A stretch of 64,000 bases of DNA from Sipunculus nudus (lineage: Eukaryota > Annelida > Sipuncula > Golfingiida > Sipunculidae), in contig CM049318.1 of assembly GCA_026874595.1 (NCBI GenBank), positions 57,455,750 to 57,519,749 of the forward strand, written 5' to 3'. Positions 1 to 10,905 of this stretch are shown in pieces. The notes below the pieces were generated by a model. The model saw only the letters and a list, made by a program, of their open reading frames with translations, did no database searches and was not told the DNA's origin. Position numbers and translations under genes: made by a program. Position 1 is the first letter of the stretch; every line of letters starts with the position of its first letter.

Positions 1-1156
1 CTGTTTAGATTGATAACAGATATTAAATCGTCCGGTTACTTTTATTTTAACAGCGCTAATATTTTATGATGAATTATAAACCTCGGGGTTTGGAATAATA
101 AAACGCTTAATTTATGCCTTAGATATTAATCAGTAAAATTTACTATATTGAGTAACGTTGTCAATAGGAAAAAGCTTAACAGATTGATGTTTGCTTTTTC
201 AATGACAATACCCTAAAGACAAAAAGACGCTGGTAGTCAAAGCATGCTAATGACAACAACACTGAAATTGCTGGTGTTTTTGTCAAGGGTTATCACATTA
301 ACGCCTGGTGGATTGATTGTTGATTTATTAATGTGAATTCCTCTAATGTTATTTATTTGTTCTATATTTTATAATGCACTGCGGGGAACCTTTGATCTGG
401 CGAACGAGGCAATGTAGTATTAATCAATCGATCATTTTGGACCAGCCACCTAATCATTCAACTGTGGGATAAATCTGAGTCTTGCTGTTGATGATTCAGT
501 GCGCAGTCTGTATAATATCAGTTGTTTTACTTGATCAGTCAAATTACGTTTAGTTGCAGCTTGGGGAATCCATAATCTTTATTTAAATTACAGTCGGATC
601 CCATTCCCATCGTATTCCAGTTGACATTTTGCAACAAAGCTTTGAGGAAGCATCGAGATTGATATTAAAATTAAATCTCATTTAATTGGCAGTTAAATGG
701 AATCCAGGGGCCGAGGGTAATTTGTATTAATACATGACATGAGCAATTTACAGATTTGTGATTAGTTTGGGAAGAAATTAAAATTAATTAAACATGACAT
801 CACCATGTAATAAGTGTTCTGTATGTTTATGAATACTGAGCCTTTTACATCCAAAGAATAAATTTAACCTTGAGTATCAAGGGGTATAAATGTCAAGCAA
901 TACTATATCGTTCCATATTCTTTTACTGCATCAAAACTGTATTGATCACATATATGTTTCCAAAAGGTATATATGTAATTAATTCACTGAAACGTCACTT
1001 CCAAACCTTTCACAAAATGAAAATGAAAATAAAAAATCTTAGCTGTTAAGTCTTCATGTGACTATAAATGTTTATGTAAGTGAAGAAGTAAAAAAATATA
1101 TATAAAAAATCTGAATTTGAAGAGGGAGGGAAACCACTCTATCAGCTAAAAAAAAT
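1..1156. other. AT-rich non-coding DNA, no gene seen
   Basis: I see no credible frame and no repeat ends here. The portion about 360-720 is less AT-rich and looks single-copy, with homeodomain-like TAATCAATCGATCATT and a TCF-like CCTTTGATCT. It is a possible conserved non-coding element, but nothing in the sequence alone proves that. Confidence 0.4.
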
Positions 1157-2151
1157 GGAAGGGGCTAAATAGCCGGCAGGGTGCCAGCAGTTTAGTCCAC
1201 AGGCTAAACAGCGGCAGGGAAAATACAATTTGCCGGCAGTCTGGCCCAAAGGCTTTAATGCCAGCAAATGAATGCATGCACTATTTCAGAGTTTCAGTGT
1301 GATACTCAATACCTTCCATGATTATTCTGACAATATAGTGCTTGCTTACTTGCCAAATTGTATTTTTGCTGGTCTATATGTAAGAATTACCAGTTGGTGT
1401 GGATATTTCTTGCATCATCTCACTACACAATAAGCTAAAAAGATTTAATTGGGGTGCGGTGTAGGATCGGTTGATTACATCGATCAAATAATAATGCTCC
1501 TTTGACCATTTATTTGGCATATCTTGAGTTATTTGCTTTCAAACACTAATTATTTGTTTACTCATAACCACACTATAGTGTATAAACAGTCGTTATGCTT
1601 CATACTTGATTTACATACAGTTAAACCCCGTGGTGTCAAATACGCTTAAGTCGAATACCCCGCTTATGTCGAAGTTACAGACTCGGACAACTCTAGATAA
1701 TTATAACCAAATAAAACCCGCTTGTGTCGAACCTCGGATGTGTCGAAGTTTTCTTAGGGTCCCTTCGACTTCGACACAACGAAGTTTCACTGCATATATA
1801 TATAAGCAGCTGTTGTGCCAGTCAACTTCGGTTCAATTCCTATAAATCTATATAAGGCTACCCTGTAAATATCACAAAATGTGCACTCTAAATACCTACT
1901 CAACATACTTATTACATACAGACCAGCAAAATATCTAGTTTGGTAATACAGCACTATATTGTAAGCTCACTGTCAAAATAATAATGGAAAGTTTCGAGTA
2001 TCACACTGAAACTCTGAAATGGAGCATGCATTCATGTGCTGCCAGTTTAGGCTGTTATGTGGGCTAGACTGATGGCAAGGTATATTTTCCTGCCGGCTGT
2101 TTAGCATGTGGACTAAACTGCCGGCACCCTGCCGGCTGTTTAGCCACTTCC
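1157..2151. mobile_element. Non-autonomous DNA transposon with ~240-bp terminal inverted repeats
   Basis: The left arm (1157 to about 1395) is the imperfect reverse complement of the right arm (about 1908 to 2151). The outer part is built on GGCTAAAYAGCCGGCAGGG and a GTGCCRGCAGTTTAGTCCAC segment. Further in, the CAGTGTGATACTC, CAATATAGTGC and TTTTGCTGGTCT motifs recur in the same mirrored order. A-rich direct repeats of CTAAAAAAA (1146-1154 and 2151-2159) flank it, so an 8-9 bp target duplication is possible, but low complexity makes that uncertain. There is no transposase. The middle carries a second, nested element. Confidence 0.85.
1618..1792. mobile_element. Nested pogo/Tigger-like short MITE
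   Basis: A 175-bp unit begins CAGTTAAACCCCGTGGTGTC and ends with the imperfect mirror image GACACAACGAAGTTTCACTG. It contains repeated internal GTCGAA motifs (TTATGTCGAA, TTGTGTCGAA, ATGTGTCGAA). The CAGT...ACTG termini after a TA dinucleotide are typical of pogo/Tigger-type elements; the right flank reads CA rather than TA. It lies between the two arms of the larger MITE, so it probably inserted there later. Confidence 0.65.
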
Positions 2152-2990
2152 TAAAAAAACACAGTGGAAACAGTCATGCGAGGTGCTAGGAGCTCGACCG
2201 TGACTTGAACAGTTGGCCTGGCTACACCTATCAGGCGGGACCTTCTATGCATTCACTTATTTGTTTGTCCTTTTATACCAGGTTCATTCGTGCATAAGTG
2301 ACCGCACAATTTGTGAATTATCCTTGATGACGCTTCAGAATCCAGAGAAGATGCTGGATCAACACCAAAATCTAATCGGTTCTTCCTTGGCCCGAAATGC
2401 TCTGAAAATTTCATGAGATTCCGTTCATGATTGCGTGAGTTATATTGTATTTTGATTTCAGTACAAATTGACCGACTTAAAGCCCCAGCGGCTCGGGCAT
2501 TTCTTTCAAGAAAATAAAATGATAAAGATCGATAAAATGTATGCTGTGCTTTCACCTGTTTAGCCAAATAAATTATGTCGTCCCCTGCCATACGATTTTT
2601 TATCGAAAATTTATAATAAAAATGTAGAAAATAAATTCGCCCTCTTGTATTTCTGATAAAAAGTGTCTGGAAAACAAACTTTATGTTATACTGTCTTTAT
2701 ACAAAAGGGCCGTTGCAATGACATATAGGAGAAGAAACAAGTCCACAGCTTAAGGTCTGGGTAGCTTTCAATTTGAAACTTCTCTAGTTGGCAGCATATA
2801 TAGAAACCCCTTCAGGCTAAAGTAAAGTTGGGTTCAAGATATATTTTAGCCTATGAATATATAAATATTTTTTTTAAATTTCAATTATGCCCCATGTTTT
2901 TATTAGTATTAATTACAAGTACATGGGAGGGAATGGAGGTATACCCCAACTATATTGGGAAAATTTTAAAATATGCAATGTAATAAGGAC
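2152..2990. other. Non-coding sequence, no gene seen
   Basis: Two overlapping short frames on opposite strands (about 2213-2591) have no domain, signal peptide or splice context. The rest is AT-rich without recognisable structure. Confidence 0.4.
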
Positions 2991-3096
2991 ATTTTGATGC
3001 ACTCCCCCCCCCCAAAAAAAAAAAAAAAAAAGGATTTTTGTTCCTAATGCAGCTCATGGGGGGGGGGGGGGGGGGGTCTGGATCCGCAACTCTGAA
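2991..3096. repeat. C10-A18 and G19 homopolymers with a hAT-like terminus
   Basis: A run of 10 C followed by 18 A (3004-3031) is followed after about 27 bases by 19 G (3058-3076) and then TCTGGATCCGCAACTCTG. The reverse complement of that end, CAGAGTTGCGGATCCAGA, resembles the CAGGGGCGGATCCAGG end at 55686. This looks like the right end of a degenerate copy of that family in the opposite orientation. The left end was not found. Confidence 0.45.
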
Positions 3097-3214
3097 GAGT
3101 GAACTAAAGTATGATATTACTCTCACACTGACCTGGATTATGTTCGAGGAAGTTTGAGATATTGTAGAGACCTACTTTGTGTAAAGTTCTCTTATGAAAA
3201 AAGTATTTTTATAC

Positions 3215-3755
3215 GGCCTTCATAGCCCAGGCGTTTTATTGCATACCCACGGTCCGTCCGTTCGTCCGTCCGAACCTCCTTTTAGTGTCGCCGCGATAAA
3301 TTACCAGGGCTTTGATGGATATTCACGACACTGGCTGTAAATAATAAATTCCCAGTAGATTATCTCGCCAAAGTTTGATTCTAGACAAAATCTAAACTTT
3401 AAATGAGATCAAAAGTCCCCAGGCTTTTTTTTGTGGTGTCACGGCGATAACTAACTAGTCATATAATGGAATTTGATGAAACTCAAGAGAAATATTAACT
3501 GATACATTCTTTCGCCTAAGTTTAATTTCTGGTAACATTCATGCGTATTTAATTAGGTCAAAGGTCACCAGACTTTGGTGGGGCTGTGATGACTTAAAGA
3601 AATATATATGGATTTTCATAAACTTATTATAAAAACTTAACTATAGAGTTACTTACCTGATTCAAATTTTCGGAAACTCCATGCAAATTTATTGAGGTCA
3701 GAGGTCACAAGACTTACGACGAGGGTATTATGCACTCCGGCGGTGCTCTTGTTAA
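3215..3755. mobile_element. Pearl-like element: GTCC microsatellite plus three diverged ~145-bp tandem subunits
   Basis: A GTCCGTCCGTTCGTCCGTCC tract near 3252 is followed by three diverged subunits. Anchors are CAAAGTTTGATTCTAGAC (about 3370), CTAAGTTTAATTTCTGG (about 3515) and TTCAAATTTTCGG (about 3661). Each is followed by a GGTCA-type motif and a 'CCAGRCTT'/'CAAGACTT' motif. Subunits 2 and 3 carry AGGTCAAAGGTCA (3555-3567) and AGGTCAGAGGTCA (3695-3707). Tetranucleotide microsatellite plus tandem core repeats is the layout I know from bivalve pearl elements. Outer boundaries are approximate. Confidence 0.55.
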
Positions 3756-4032
3756 GTAACAGGTCAGGACAGACATATATACAAAACAGGCGTTGACACA
3801 GGAGTTTTTGCAGGGAGAGGTCCACGGGATTCTAAAAAACTTTTAAAAAAAAGCCATTGGTGGCCGGGGGGGGGGGGGGTCGGTCGAGACGACCCCCAAA
3901 ATCCCCCGTCTTGCATAAGATTTGTCTTAAAAAAAGGTCGTTGGTTGAGAGCGGAGGGGGGGGGGGGTGTTCGTCCACCACATGGGATAAACGCCTGCCT
4001 ACAGTCATACATACATACATACATACATACAA
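3756..4032. repeat. G-tract repeats and (CATA)n microsatellite
   Basis: G runs at 3866-3879 and 3955-3967 sit in similar surroundings (a lysine-like AAAAAAAG context, then a G run, then GACGACCCCC or GTTCGTCCACC). They are followed by about six CATA units at about 4008-4031. Overlapping short frames across it are proline/glycine-rich by-products of the homopolymers. Confidence 0.6.
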
Positions 4033-5062
4033 TAATGTCGTAAGTAGGTTCGAGTGCTTGCAGTATAGTTCTCGATACAGCTCAGGTAGAGCAGATTACA
4101 TAAATGTTTAGCACATTGGAGCGACCTGTTAGTACTCCGTGTTTCACGCCGTGGGGAACTAGCTGTCACTGTTACCTTCTCTTTGCTCGGTTTGGTAGTT
4201 TCATGTGTCGTTATTTGAAACTAATTTTCTACGCCTGTTTAATAAGATTACCGACTTGTCGTTTTTGTGATGCAATATGCTGTATTTCTCCTCCAGACAG
4301 AGGTTGCGTTGATCCGAGGTACGTTTAATTGTGTTCGAGCGTTGGATTATTTCCCAGGTAGTTGAATATTGTATTTTCTTTCTTTCTCATACATACTGAT
4401 AGATTGAAACTTAGACCGACAGAAAGACACAAATGCGATCCCTTTTTAAGTAGCACTGCACAGAATAGGACATGTTCATATATTAAGCGTTTAAATAAGA
4501 GTTATGATGTCAGTTGCATGCAAAAAGCTTAAACAAGCTTATGTTTACATTTCACAGAATAAAATTTCTCTTTGCAATATTGTGTCTGTTACGGCCAGCG
4601 ATAGGCAAATGAGAGCATGCTAGAACAAATCTGTGTAATCACAAGAAGTGATATCTGTAGGGTTATTGGTGTGTTGCTTGGCTCTGTATGGACCGCGGTG
4701 GGTGTAGCGGTTTCATTTCCATGCGATCCTTTGAAACGACGTGTTAATTTCCTGTCTGCTAAGGAATGGAAATTGGCAATCCAGAGTATAATGTCCTAGA
4801 GTCTATGCGTTAATTCAACATGAACAACCCTCCGTCACAGCCCCAAGGTCAGTACTTTATTACTTGGGTTCAATCTGGTCTAATGACGAGGGTCCTCTCT
4901 AATACATAACGACCCCTGTGATGCCCCTTGAACTGAACAACAAGGATTATTTATATTATGTCGGAGTCGAATAGTTCTATATATGGACAAATCTGAAACC
5001 ACTCTTGATATTAAAAGTATTGTCTGAGAATCTTGCCTTGACCATGATGACGTAGTTAATGG
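4033..5062. other. Non-coding sequence with a GC-richer island
   Basis: No gene is visible. About 4570-4800 is more complex and GC-richer than its surroundings (around ATGGACCGCGGTGGGTGTAG) and resembles the islands seen elsewhere in this desert. The CAGCTCAGGTAGAGCA at about 4078 looks like a tRNA A box, but no B box follows. Confidence 0.35.
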
Positions 5063-5256
5063 TGGCGCTATTTCGTCCCTCTGACATTACAGAGTCTACG
5101 GCCAGCGTAGCAGCGTAAGAGTGCCGTTACATCCTTCAACGAAGACCGCACTGTTACTCAGTGTTAGGCTCTATGAGGATGCAAATATGTTGGTATTTTT
5201 GACAACGCCTCACGGCCTACAAGTATGCTGTTACTTGACATTAACCAGACCAATCG
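5063..5256 (+). promoter_or_regulatory. Octamer-containing block A (candidate enhancer-like element)
   Basis: This block matches 53242-53438 in inverted orientation. Shared segments in the same order are: a GCGCTA/GCGCCA start, CCCTCTGACATTA, AGAGTGCC, CTATGAGGATGCAAATAT, TTTTTGACARCGCCTCA, TACAAGTAT, and GTNACTT. The central ATGCAAAT (5179-5186) is a perfect POU/Oct octamer and GACAACGCC follows. The GGCYCTATGAGGATGCAAAT core differs at one base between the copies, while the segments between motifs differ strongly. That uneven pattern is what selection on binding sites would give, but an old dispersed repeat is the alternative. Strand is arbitrary. Confidence 0.5.
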
Positions 5257-5741
5257 TTAACTCTTTTAGTATACTTTCTAACAACACCTACAATGTGCGA
5301 AAATAATTCCGTTTTATGTAAGCATGTGTTTTTTTTCAATTTCTGACAGCAAGAAATGGCTCGCAAGGGTTACTGGACGGCAGCCAACTTGTACGCGATA
5401 CAGGTAATGAACCGCGACCATAGAGACTGATTTTCAGTTTTGTTTGTGGTACACATGTATTCTTTAATATTCATTCATCATTCGAAGCATAATGTTAAGA
5501 TTATCGGCAGTTTACCACGATATCAAAATAACAGGATGTGCGACGTTTGCAGAACATTGTCCAGTATGGCTTGTATCACGACTCAAGTTAGGCCTAACAG
5601 CCCAGTTTAAAAGTCTACTCAGTCGTGTATTCACAGCTAAGTTAATGGTAGCTAGATTTTACTTACATGATATGAATAACGTTTTGAAATTTACTGTATA
5701 TCCCAATATCAACCAAAAAACAGTCAAAGGCCGCATATATG
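5257..5741. other. Non-coding sequence, no gene seen
   Basis: The longest plus frame (5492-5770) runs into the adjacent MITE and has no recognisable domain. Nothing else is visible. Confidence 0.35.
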
Positions 5742-6195
5742 TTAAAGGTGTCCATTCATCTACCTTTTGAAAAAGAATCTATTTAATTTCTGGCTTCCTC
5801 TGTGTATATATTGATGATTTTAGGGTAGTTCTGGTTATGAAAAGTTCTTATTAGGCCTCCGTAAAGGATGTATAAACATGTTTATAAACAACATGTTTGA
5901 AAACACAGCAATGTTGACAAACGGGAAAATATGTAACCCAGGGTGGAAGGTTGCATATATGGTCACTTGTTGCAAAAAGCCATTTGCAAAGCTCTGGCTT
6001 ATCTGCCTTGCCGCAAGATGCCCTTGTTAAATTTGTTTTATTTTTGCGGGCCCCCGCATATTATTAACACGTTGATATAAACAAAACAAGCAGCCTGTGT
6101 GCGGTGATATCAACGTTTTCTGGCCTATTATTATAAAAGCTCCAAGGGATTACTTTAAGTGTTTAAAGGTCAGAAAAGTGATTGGGTCTCTTTAA
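5742..6195 (+). mobile_element. TTAA-flanked MITE, copy 1
   Basis: It begins TTAAAGGTGTCCATTCATCT and ends ATTGGGTCTCTTTAA, an imperfect inverted pair. The interior matches the copies at 19790-20232 (inverted) and 50103-50569, with diagnostic GCAATGTTGACAAACGGG, GATGCCCTTGTT, CACGTTGATATAAACAAAAC and TTTTATAAAAGCTCC. A TTAA at each outer edge is the footprint of piggyBac-type insertion, so a piggyBac-derived non-autonomous element is the best guess. There is no transposase inside. Confidence 0.75.
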
Positions 6196-7430
6196 TATTC
6201 CCGATCACAAGATCCGAGCTGTTACCATGATCCTCGCCAAAAGTAGGTGCATGTGTACTAACGGAAATAAATGGTTTCAAAGCCAGAATAAAACGTGTGT
6301 CTGCATGTCATGATTCACCAACTCGATGGTTGCGTCACAGGTTATCACAGATGCCATTTTTGTAATGGAAAATCTGAACTTGGTAAGCCTACTAATGATG
6401 GGTGAAACATGGATGAGTGAAAGTTGTGCACAGTTAACACGTAGATATAAACAAAACTATTTCTTTCAGGTTGAAAATATGTTTCAGACTGTGTTTGAGT
6501 TTTCCCATGCCATGTACATTTCAACCTGGTCAAACTGACACTTTTAAGGTAGGCAACTGCGCACAAGACAATTTTAGCAAAATTTTAAATGAGGAAATAT
6601 ATATCAAATGTCAAAAAACTGCAAAAAGTGTAACTAAACACCAAATCTAAACAGCATTCATCTGAAACGCAATGATGTTTTGTTAGTATTTAAAACTTTA
6701 TAAAAATTTGCCATTACATACCATCTCCAAAAATACCGCTGTTTCCATTATTCATCACATAATAAAATTAAATTTTTTTATCCTTTAACATTGGACGTGA
6801 TTTAAATAAGTTTATTTTTTAATTACGAATTTTAGGTGACTGTCCATCTTAGTGATCTTAATTATTATCTTAATAAGAATTGTTAAAATGTCTCTTTCTT
6901 CCTTAAGTTTTAAGTCATTTTCTTTGATAAATTGTTCTGTGAGCGACTGTCACGCTCGACGATGAAGTCAAAATTATTTATTATCTCATGGCATTTCAAG
7001 AGACTATAAAAAATATTTATAAACAATGCACATATAAATAACGACAAAGTCAGAGACCGTTGTATGGCATCCGTTATCCCGTCTCCTAATGCCTGTTGAC
7101 CCTGAAGTAAACATTAATTCGTCAGTGATTATAGTGCATATCTATATTTTATTTATACGTGCAGAGAGTCAGTTGATATTTTCATATGCGTAACTAATTT
7201 TATGAATCTGGTTTGAAAAGACAACCTGGCGAAGTAACCTGGGTGCTTCGAAAGCTTGTGTGATAAGTTATCCTTTCTAAAAGTGTCACTCTCAATGTAC
7301 CTGAATGTCGCAGTAAATGGTATATAAAAGAAACTTTTCAAAGTTAAATGACCTAGTCAGAAACTGTATTTGTACCTACATTCTGGATCCCCAGATTCGG
7401 AATATTACTAAAATCCTTATAAGGTTACAC
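6196..7430. other. AT-rich non-coding sequence
   Basis: No gene is visible. TAACACGTAGATATAAACAAAAC at about 6436-6458 matches an internal segment of the TTAA MITE family and may be an isolated fragment. The rest shows nothing I can name. Confidence 0.35.
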
Positions 7431-7850
7431 AGTGACAAAAGACTTCGAGTCCGAACTCAAGTCAACTATTTAGGGAGTATGACCCGTACTTGGACGCGGA
7501 CTCGGAGGTAAGAACTCGAAAAATCAGTCTGAGTCCATCTAGAGTCAAGTAGGAAAAGACTTAATCACATGCGCGAGCTACCAACAGAATATCAGGCCTA
7601 CAAAATGACAATATTGTAAGACTGGACTTGGGAGCTAAAAGTAAATATAACATTCAAGTACAAAATGTTTAAATTAACATTGTAATTTCTTATATCCATT
7701 AAACAATTCTTTTAAGAAGGACATTAGTATTGAACATGGACTCGGACTTGGACTCGGGTTCCAAATGATTTGGTTTCGAATGAGGTGGACTTAGACTCGA
7801 ATCTAGAGTACTCGAGTTGTCTGGACTCGAACATGCATTAGGACTCATAT
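7431..7850. repeat. GGACTCG-rich dispersed repeat, copy 1
   Basis: Both ends are dense in GGACTCG/GACTCGGA words (for example ACTTGGACGCGGACTCGGAG near 7480 and ATGGACTCGGACTTGGACTC near 7735), around an AT-rich middle. The same architecture and the CATGYGCGARCTAC segment recur at 18150-18490. Short proteins translated across it are not genes. Confidence 0.6.
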
Positions 7851-8579
7851 GTCGTACACAACGACTACATCACAGGTTGTGAAACCACAGGAAATAAATG
7901 AATCCAAGCAGAGAGAAATGTTTCACAAACTCGATCGTTCCAACCACGATCTGCTCTGAACAAAATACCAGTTAATGACGACGCTCCACCCCCTCCCCCC
8001 CCCCCCCCCCCGCCCCGGCCAAGATAAACAAATTGCCCATCTCGCTATGACAGAGAATCATTATCGAAAGCATATGATGGTGATTCATATCATTTTCCAA
8101 TTCCCACAGAATCCCATACAAATCCATTCATAGCTTTTCAGCAAAGGTTACTAACAGAATAACAAAACAACCAGCAAATTGACCAACCAACAAACATTTG
8201 TTTCTACCATGTGTGAATCCAAATTATGATACTCTATCCTATTATAGAATTTGAGGATTTGGGAGTGGTCAATATAGGGTTATTCCGCGTTAAACTTGTA
8301 ATCTCTAAAGATGATCTATGGCTTGAAATATCTTGTGTTAAAGTTAGAAAACTCCTCCATGAGCGCATAGCCTACGCTCATGCCAATTTATTCTTGCCCG
8401 CAAAATGTAGCGCCATCGGTCACGACCTTATTGGGATTAAACATCATGCAGACTAAGATAAACAGACGTACCAGTTGGGAGATCTATGTAAGCACCACCT
8501 GTCTTGACCAAAATCTAAATCTTTCTCAGGCAAACTACACGCTTAGAAAGAAAAATCCAATATCGGACGCCGCGTGAAA
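7851..8579. other. Non-coding sequence with a C17 tract
   Basis: A C run occupies 7995-8011. The segment 8255-8305 (around AGTGGTCAATATAGGGTTAT) resembles 63825-63870. CATGAGCG/CGCTCATG forms a small 8-bp stem near 8360-8384. No gene is supported. Confidence 0.4.
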
Positions 8580-9030
8580 CATGTGTCTGGGAATTTCAGA
8601 AACATTTTCGTAAATTTTCCCCGACGTAAATATCCTTCACGCTATTTTTTATGTTCCTTTAAATATTGGTGGCTACCTGTCTCTGTAAGACGCTGAGCCC
8701 GAGGCGACCTGTCAAAACAAAATTAAGCATGGATCGATTGAAGATGCTTTAACCGCCGCTCGCCCAGGCTGTCTTATAGCAGAAAAACCCGTAGTATATT
8801 GGCAAGGATAGGCTGAGATCACTATCTTAGAACAGAGCTGCCTGACTCTGATGGGGACCGAGACGGTTTACACAAAAAGCCTAATTTGCTCCGGTTTAAT
8901 ATTAAACTTCTCTGCCATTACATGCGTTCTTAATCCCAAAGAATGGTGACAATGACGCTCAGTTTGTAACTTTTGCTAAACACATGGCGCCCAACTGATC
9001 CCCGTGGCTTGACCTTTAGTACCGGGCTAT
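8580..9030. other. GC-richer unique island, candidate conserved non-coding element
   Basis: Complex, non-repetitive sequence with GACCTGTCAA (a TALE-type TTGACAGG on the other strand), AAATTAAGC and GATCGATTG homeodomain-like sites. No frame of note crosses it. The conserved-element reading rests on composition only. Confidence 0.3.
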
Positions 9031-9173
9031 AGATTTTGTGTTTAATATATCGTGCCTGCCTATCCTAAAAAAAACCTTTGTGTTAGTGAACAGAAAAACG
9101 TTGACATTTTGGGAAAACACCATTGACCGCATAAGAGGAAAATGTCAAAGCGCCTTTTATAAGAAGCCCACCG

Positions 9174-9228
<55 letters not shown>

Positions 9229-9418
9229 ATTGTAACCTGTGGGGAAGACCACCTATCTATTAAGACCACCTCTCTATTAAGACCACCAAAAGAATTCAAA
9301 CTGATTATAACTAACCTGTCTAATGAGACCACTTGTGAATTACGACAACTTTATTCCTGTCCAATATGTTGGTATTATTACACAGGTTTCATTTAACACC
9401 AATACTCTCACATACTTG

Positions 9419-9474
<56 letters not shown>

Positions 9475-9546
9475 TATGTTTATATATCCATATGTGTGTG
9501 TTTGTATATATATATATATATATATATATAATTATATATATATATA
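9174..9546. repeat. TA microsatellites around a 17-bp GACCACC repeat
   Basis: TA-dominated tracts run at 9174-9226 and 9419-9546 (the latter interrupted by TGTGTGTG). Between them, GACCACCTATCTATTAA and GACCACCTCTCTATTAA are adjacent 17-bp units, followed by GACCACCAAAAG and a further GAGACCAC. This is a motif I associate with ends of invertebrate DNA transposons. Isoleucine/tyrosine-rich frames here are microsatellite translations. Confidence 0.75.
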
Positions 9547-9840
9547 AGAGGCATGATTTTATGTACCATTACTTGTAAATGAATAAAAAAAAATCTTGTC
9601 ATGCAATGCGAACACATACCCAGCAAGACCCTAGCTTTTCTTAATGGAAGAAGGCAGGTCTTGGGGTAAAGCATTTATAATTTTATCTCCTAGACTCCTA
9701 ATTCACTCTTTGTCAAAGTAATTAAGGTACATACTCATAATACGTGCATAATCTCCGTCTTTGTTTCTAATTGGCTGAATACAAAAGTTTCCTAGCTGAA
9801 CCATCACGGCACACGGACTTTCTATCTCCAGTGCACCTGT

Positions 9841-10115
9841 CTAAGCGTCGTATGGTTCTGTTTGAGTAAACACTTACTTTTGTATATTTACCAAAACAGG
9901 AATGCATGGCCAGAGGTAATATCTTGCGCATGCGCGACAACTCACACAAGGAGACGTTACATAGAAGCAAGGAGTAAAATCTTGATTTTGAAATTCGCGT
10001 GCGCGCTATAGCTATGTAATTATTTTGCACTACTGATTGTGCCCGATGCATGTTTTTTTAACCAGGAATAAGCAAAATTTTTAGAGGGAAATATTGGCAG
10101 ATACCATACTATTTT
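9841..10115. repeat. Dispersed repeat family R1, copy 1
   Basis: GAGTAAACACTTACTTTTGT, TTTACCAAAACAGGAATGCA, ATCTTGCGCATGCGCGACAA and CAGGAATAAGCAA occur in the same order as in 37881-38170, and the first part recurs at 10906-11030. No inverted ends or target duplications were recognised, so the class is unknown. Confidence 0.5.
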
Positions 10116-10905
10116 AAGGAGACTTTACTATATTTCGTGTATATTTAACACACGTCGTATATGAAAAGGTTCTTTTAAAGTGAAGAGTCACATAATAATA
10201 TTTGATAATACCCAGATCTGCCACTGATTAAAAAGCTTTTCATTATAAAATATTTCACAATTAAAAACTGGTAATTTCTCGCAGATGCATGCTCCCCATT
10301 GTCCTGTCGAGTTTATATTTGCCTTTTGTCCAATCTCATTAACAAGTGAACTGAAGGTTTCCAATGAGACATTGGTTCATTTCCTGCAATAGCAAGAACT
10401 AATCTTCATGTTGGCTGCGAAAGTACCATGGGAATTGGAAGGTTAATTAGTCTAAGTCATCTCAATGGTACCTGGGACCAGATCACGTGACCACAATTCT
10501 GTTACCATCGAAACGGACAGGTCCCCCTCATTATGTGCATGGTGCTGTAGAGAGTTGCCTATATATACTATACACGCGACCGGTACATAGAAAACTATCA
10601 ACTAAAATAATAAAACGCAATGAAACAATAAATCTCGAGAATTTGATAAAATTACATGATTAAGTATTTATCTGTGATCATAAAATGTTCTATCTAATTA
10701 AATACTTGAATAAGCGTTAAAATGGTCGTTGACCGTTGGAGACCATAAAGAAAAAAAATTGTTGATTCAACAGATGAACACCAGAGAAACTTAAACCGGA
10801 CGTAAACTGTTAAAAGGTAAAATTAAATTATGAATGTCAAAATATACACGGCAAAACCATCCTGACACACGTACCTACTATCTAAAATTCACCCGTTTTA
10901 CACGA
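10116..10905. other. Non-coding sequence with a complex island
   Basis: The island about 10280-10560 is unique-looking. It contains CCAATCTCATTAAC with a nearby inverted CCAATGAGACATTGG, and an ATCACGTGAC E-box. No frame is supported. Confidence 0.3.

Noticed and set aside
3764-4111. Proline/glycine-rich frames on both strands
   Set aside because: They follow G homopolymers and the CATA microsatellite.
4075-4150. tRNA-like CAGCTCAGGTAGAGCA
   Set aside because: There is no matching T-arm (GGTTCGAATCC-type) at the right distance, so it is not a tRNA and only weakly a SINE head.
9060-9578. Isoleucine/tyrosine-rich frames
   Set aside because: Pure TA microsatellite translations. The same applies to frames at 44405-44680, 46580-46804, 46999-47226, 54919-55242 and 55485-55760.
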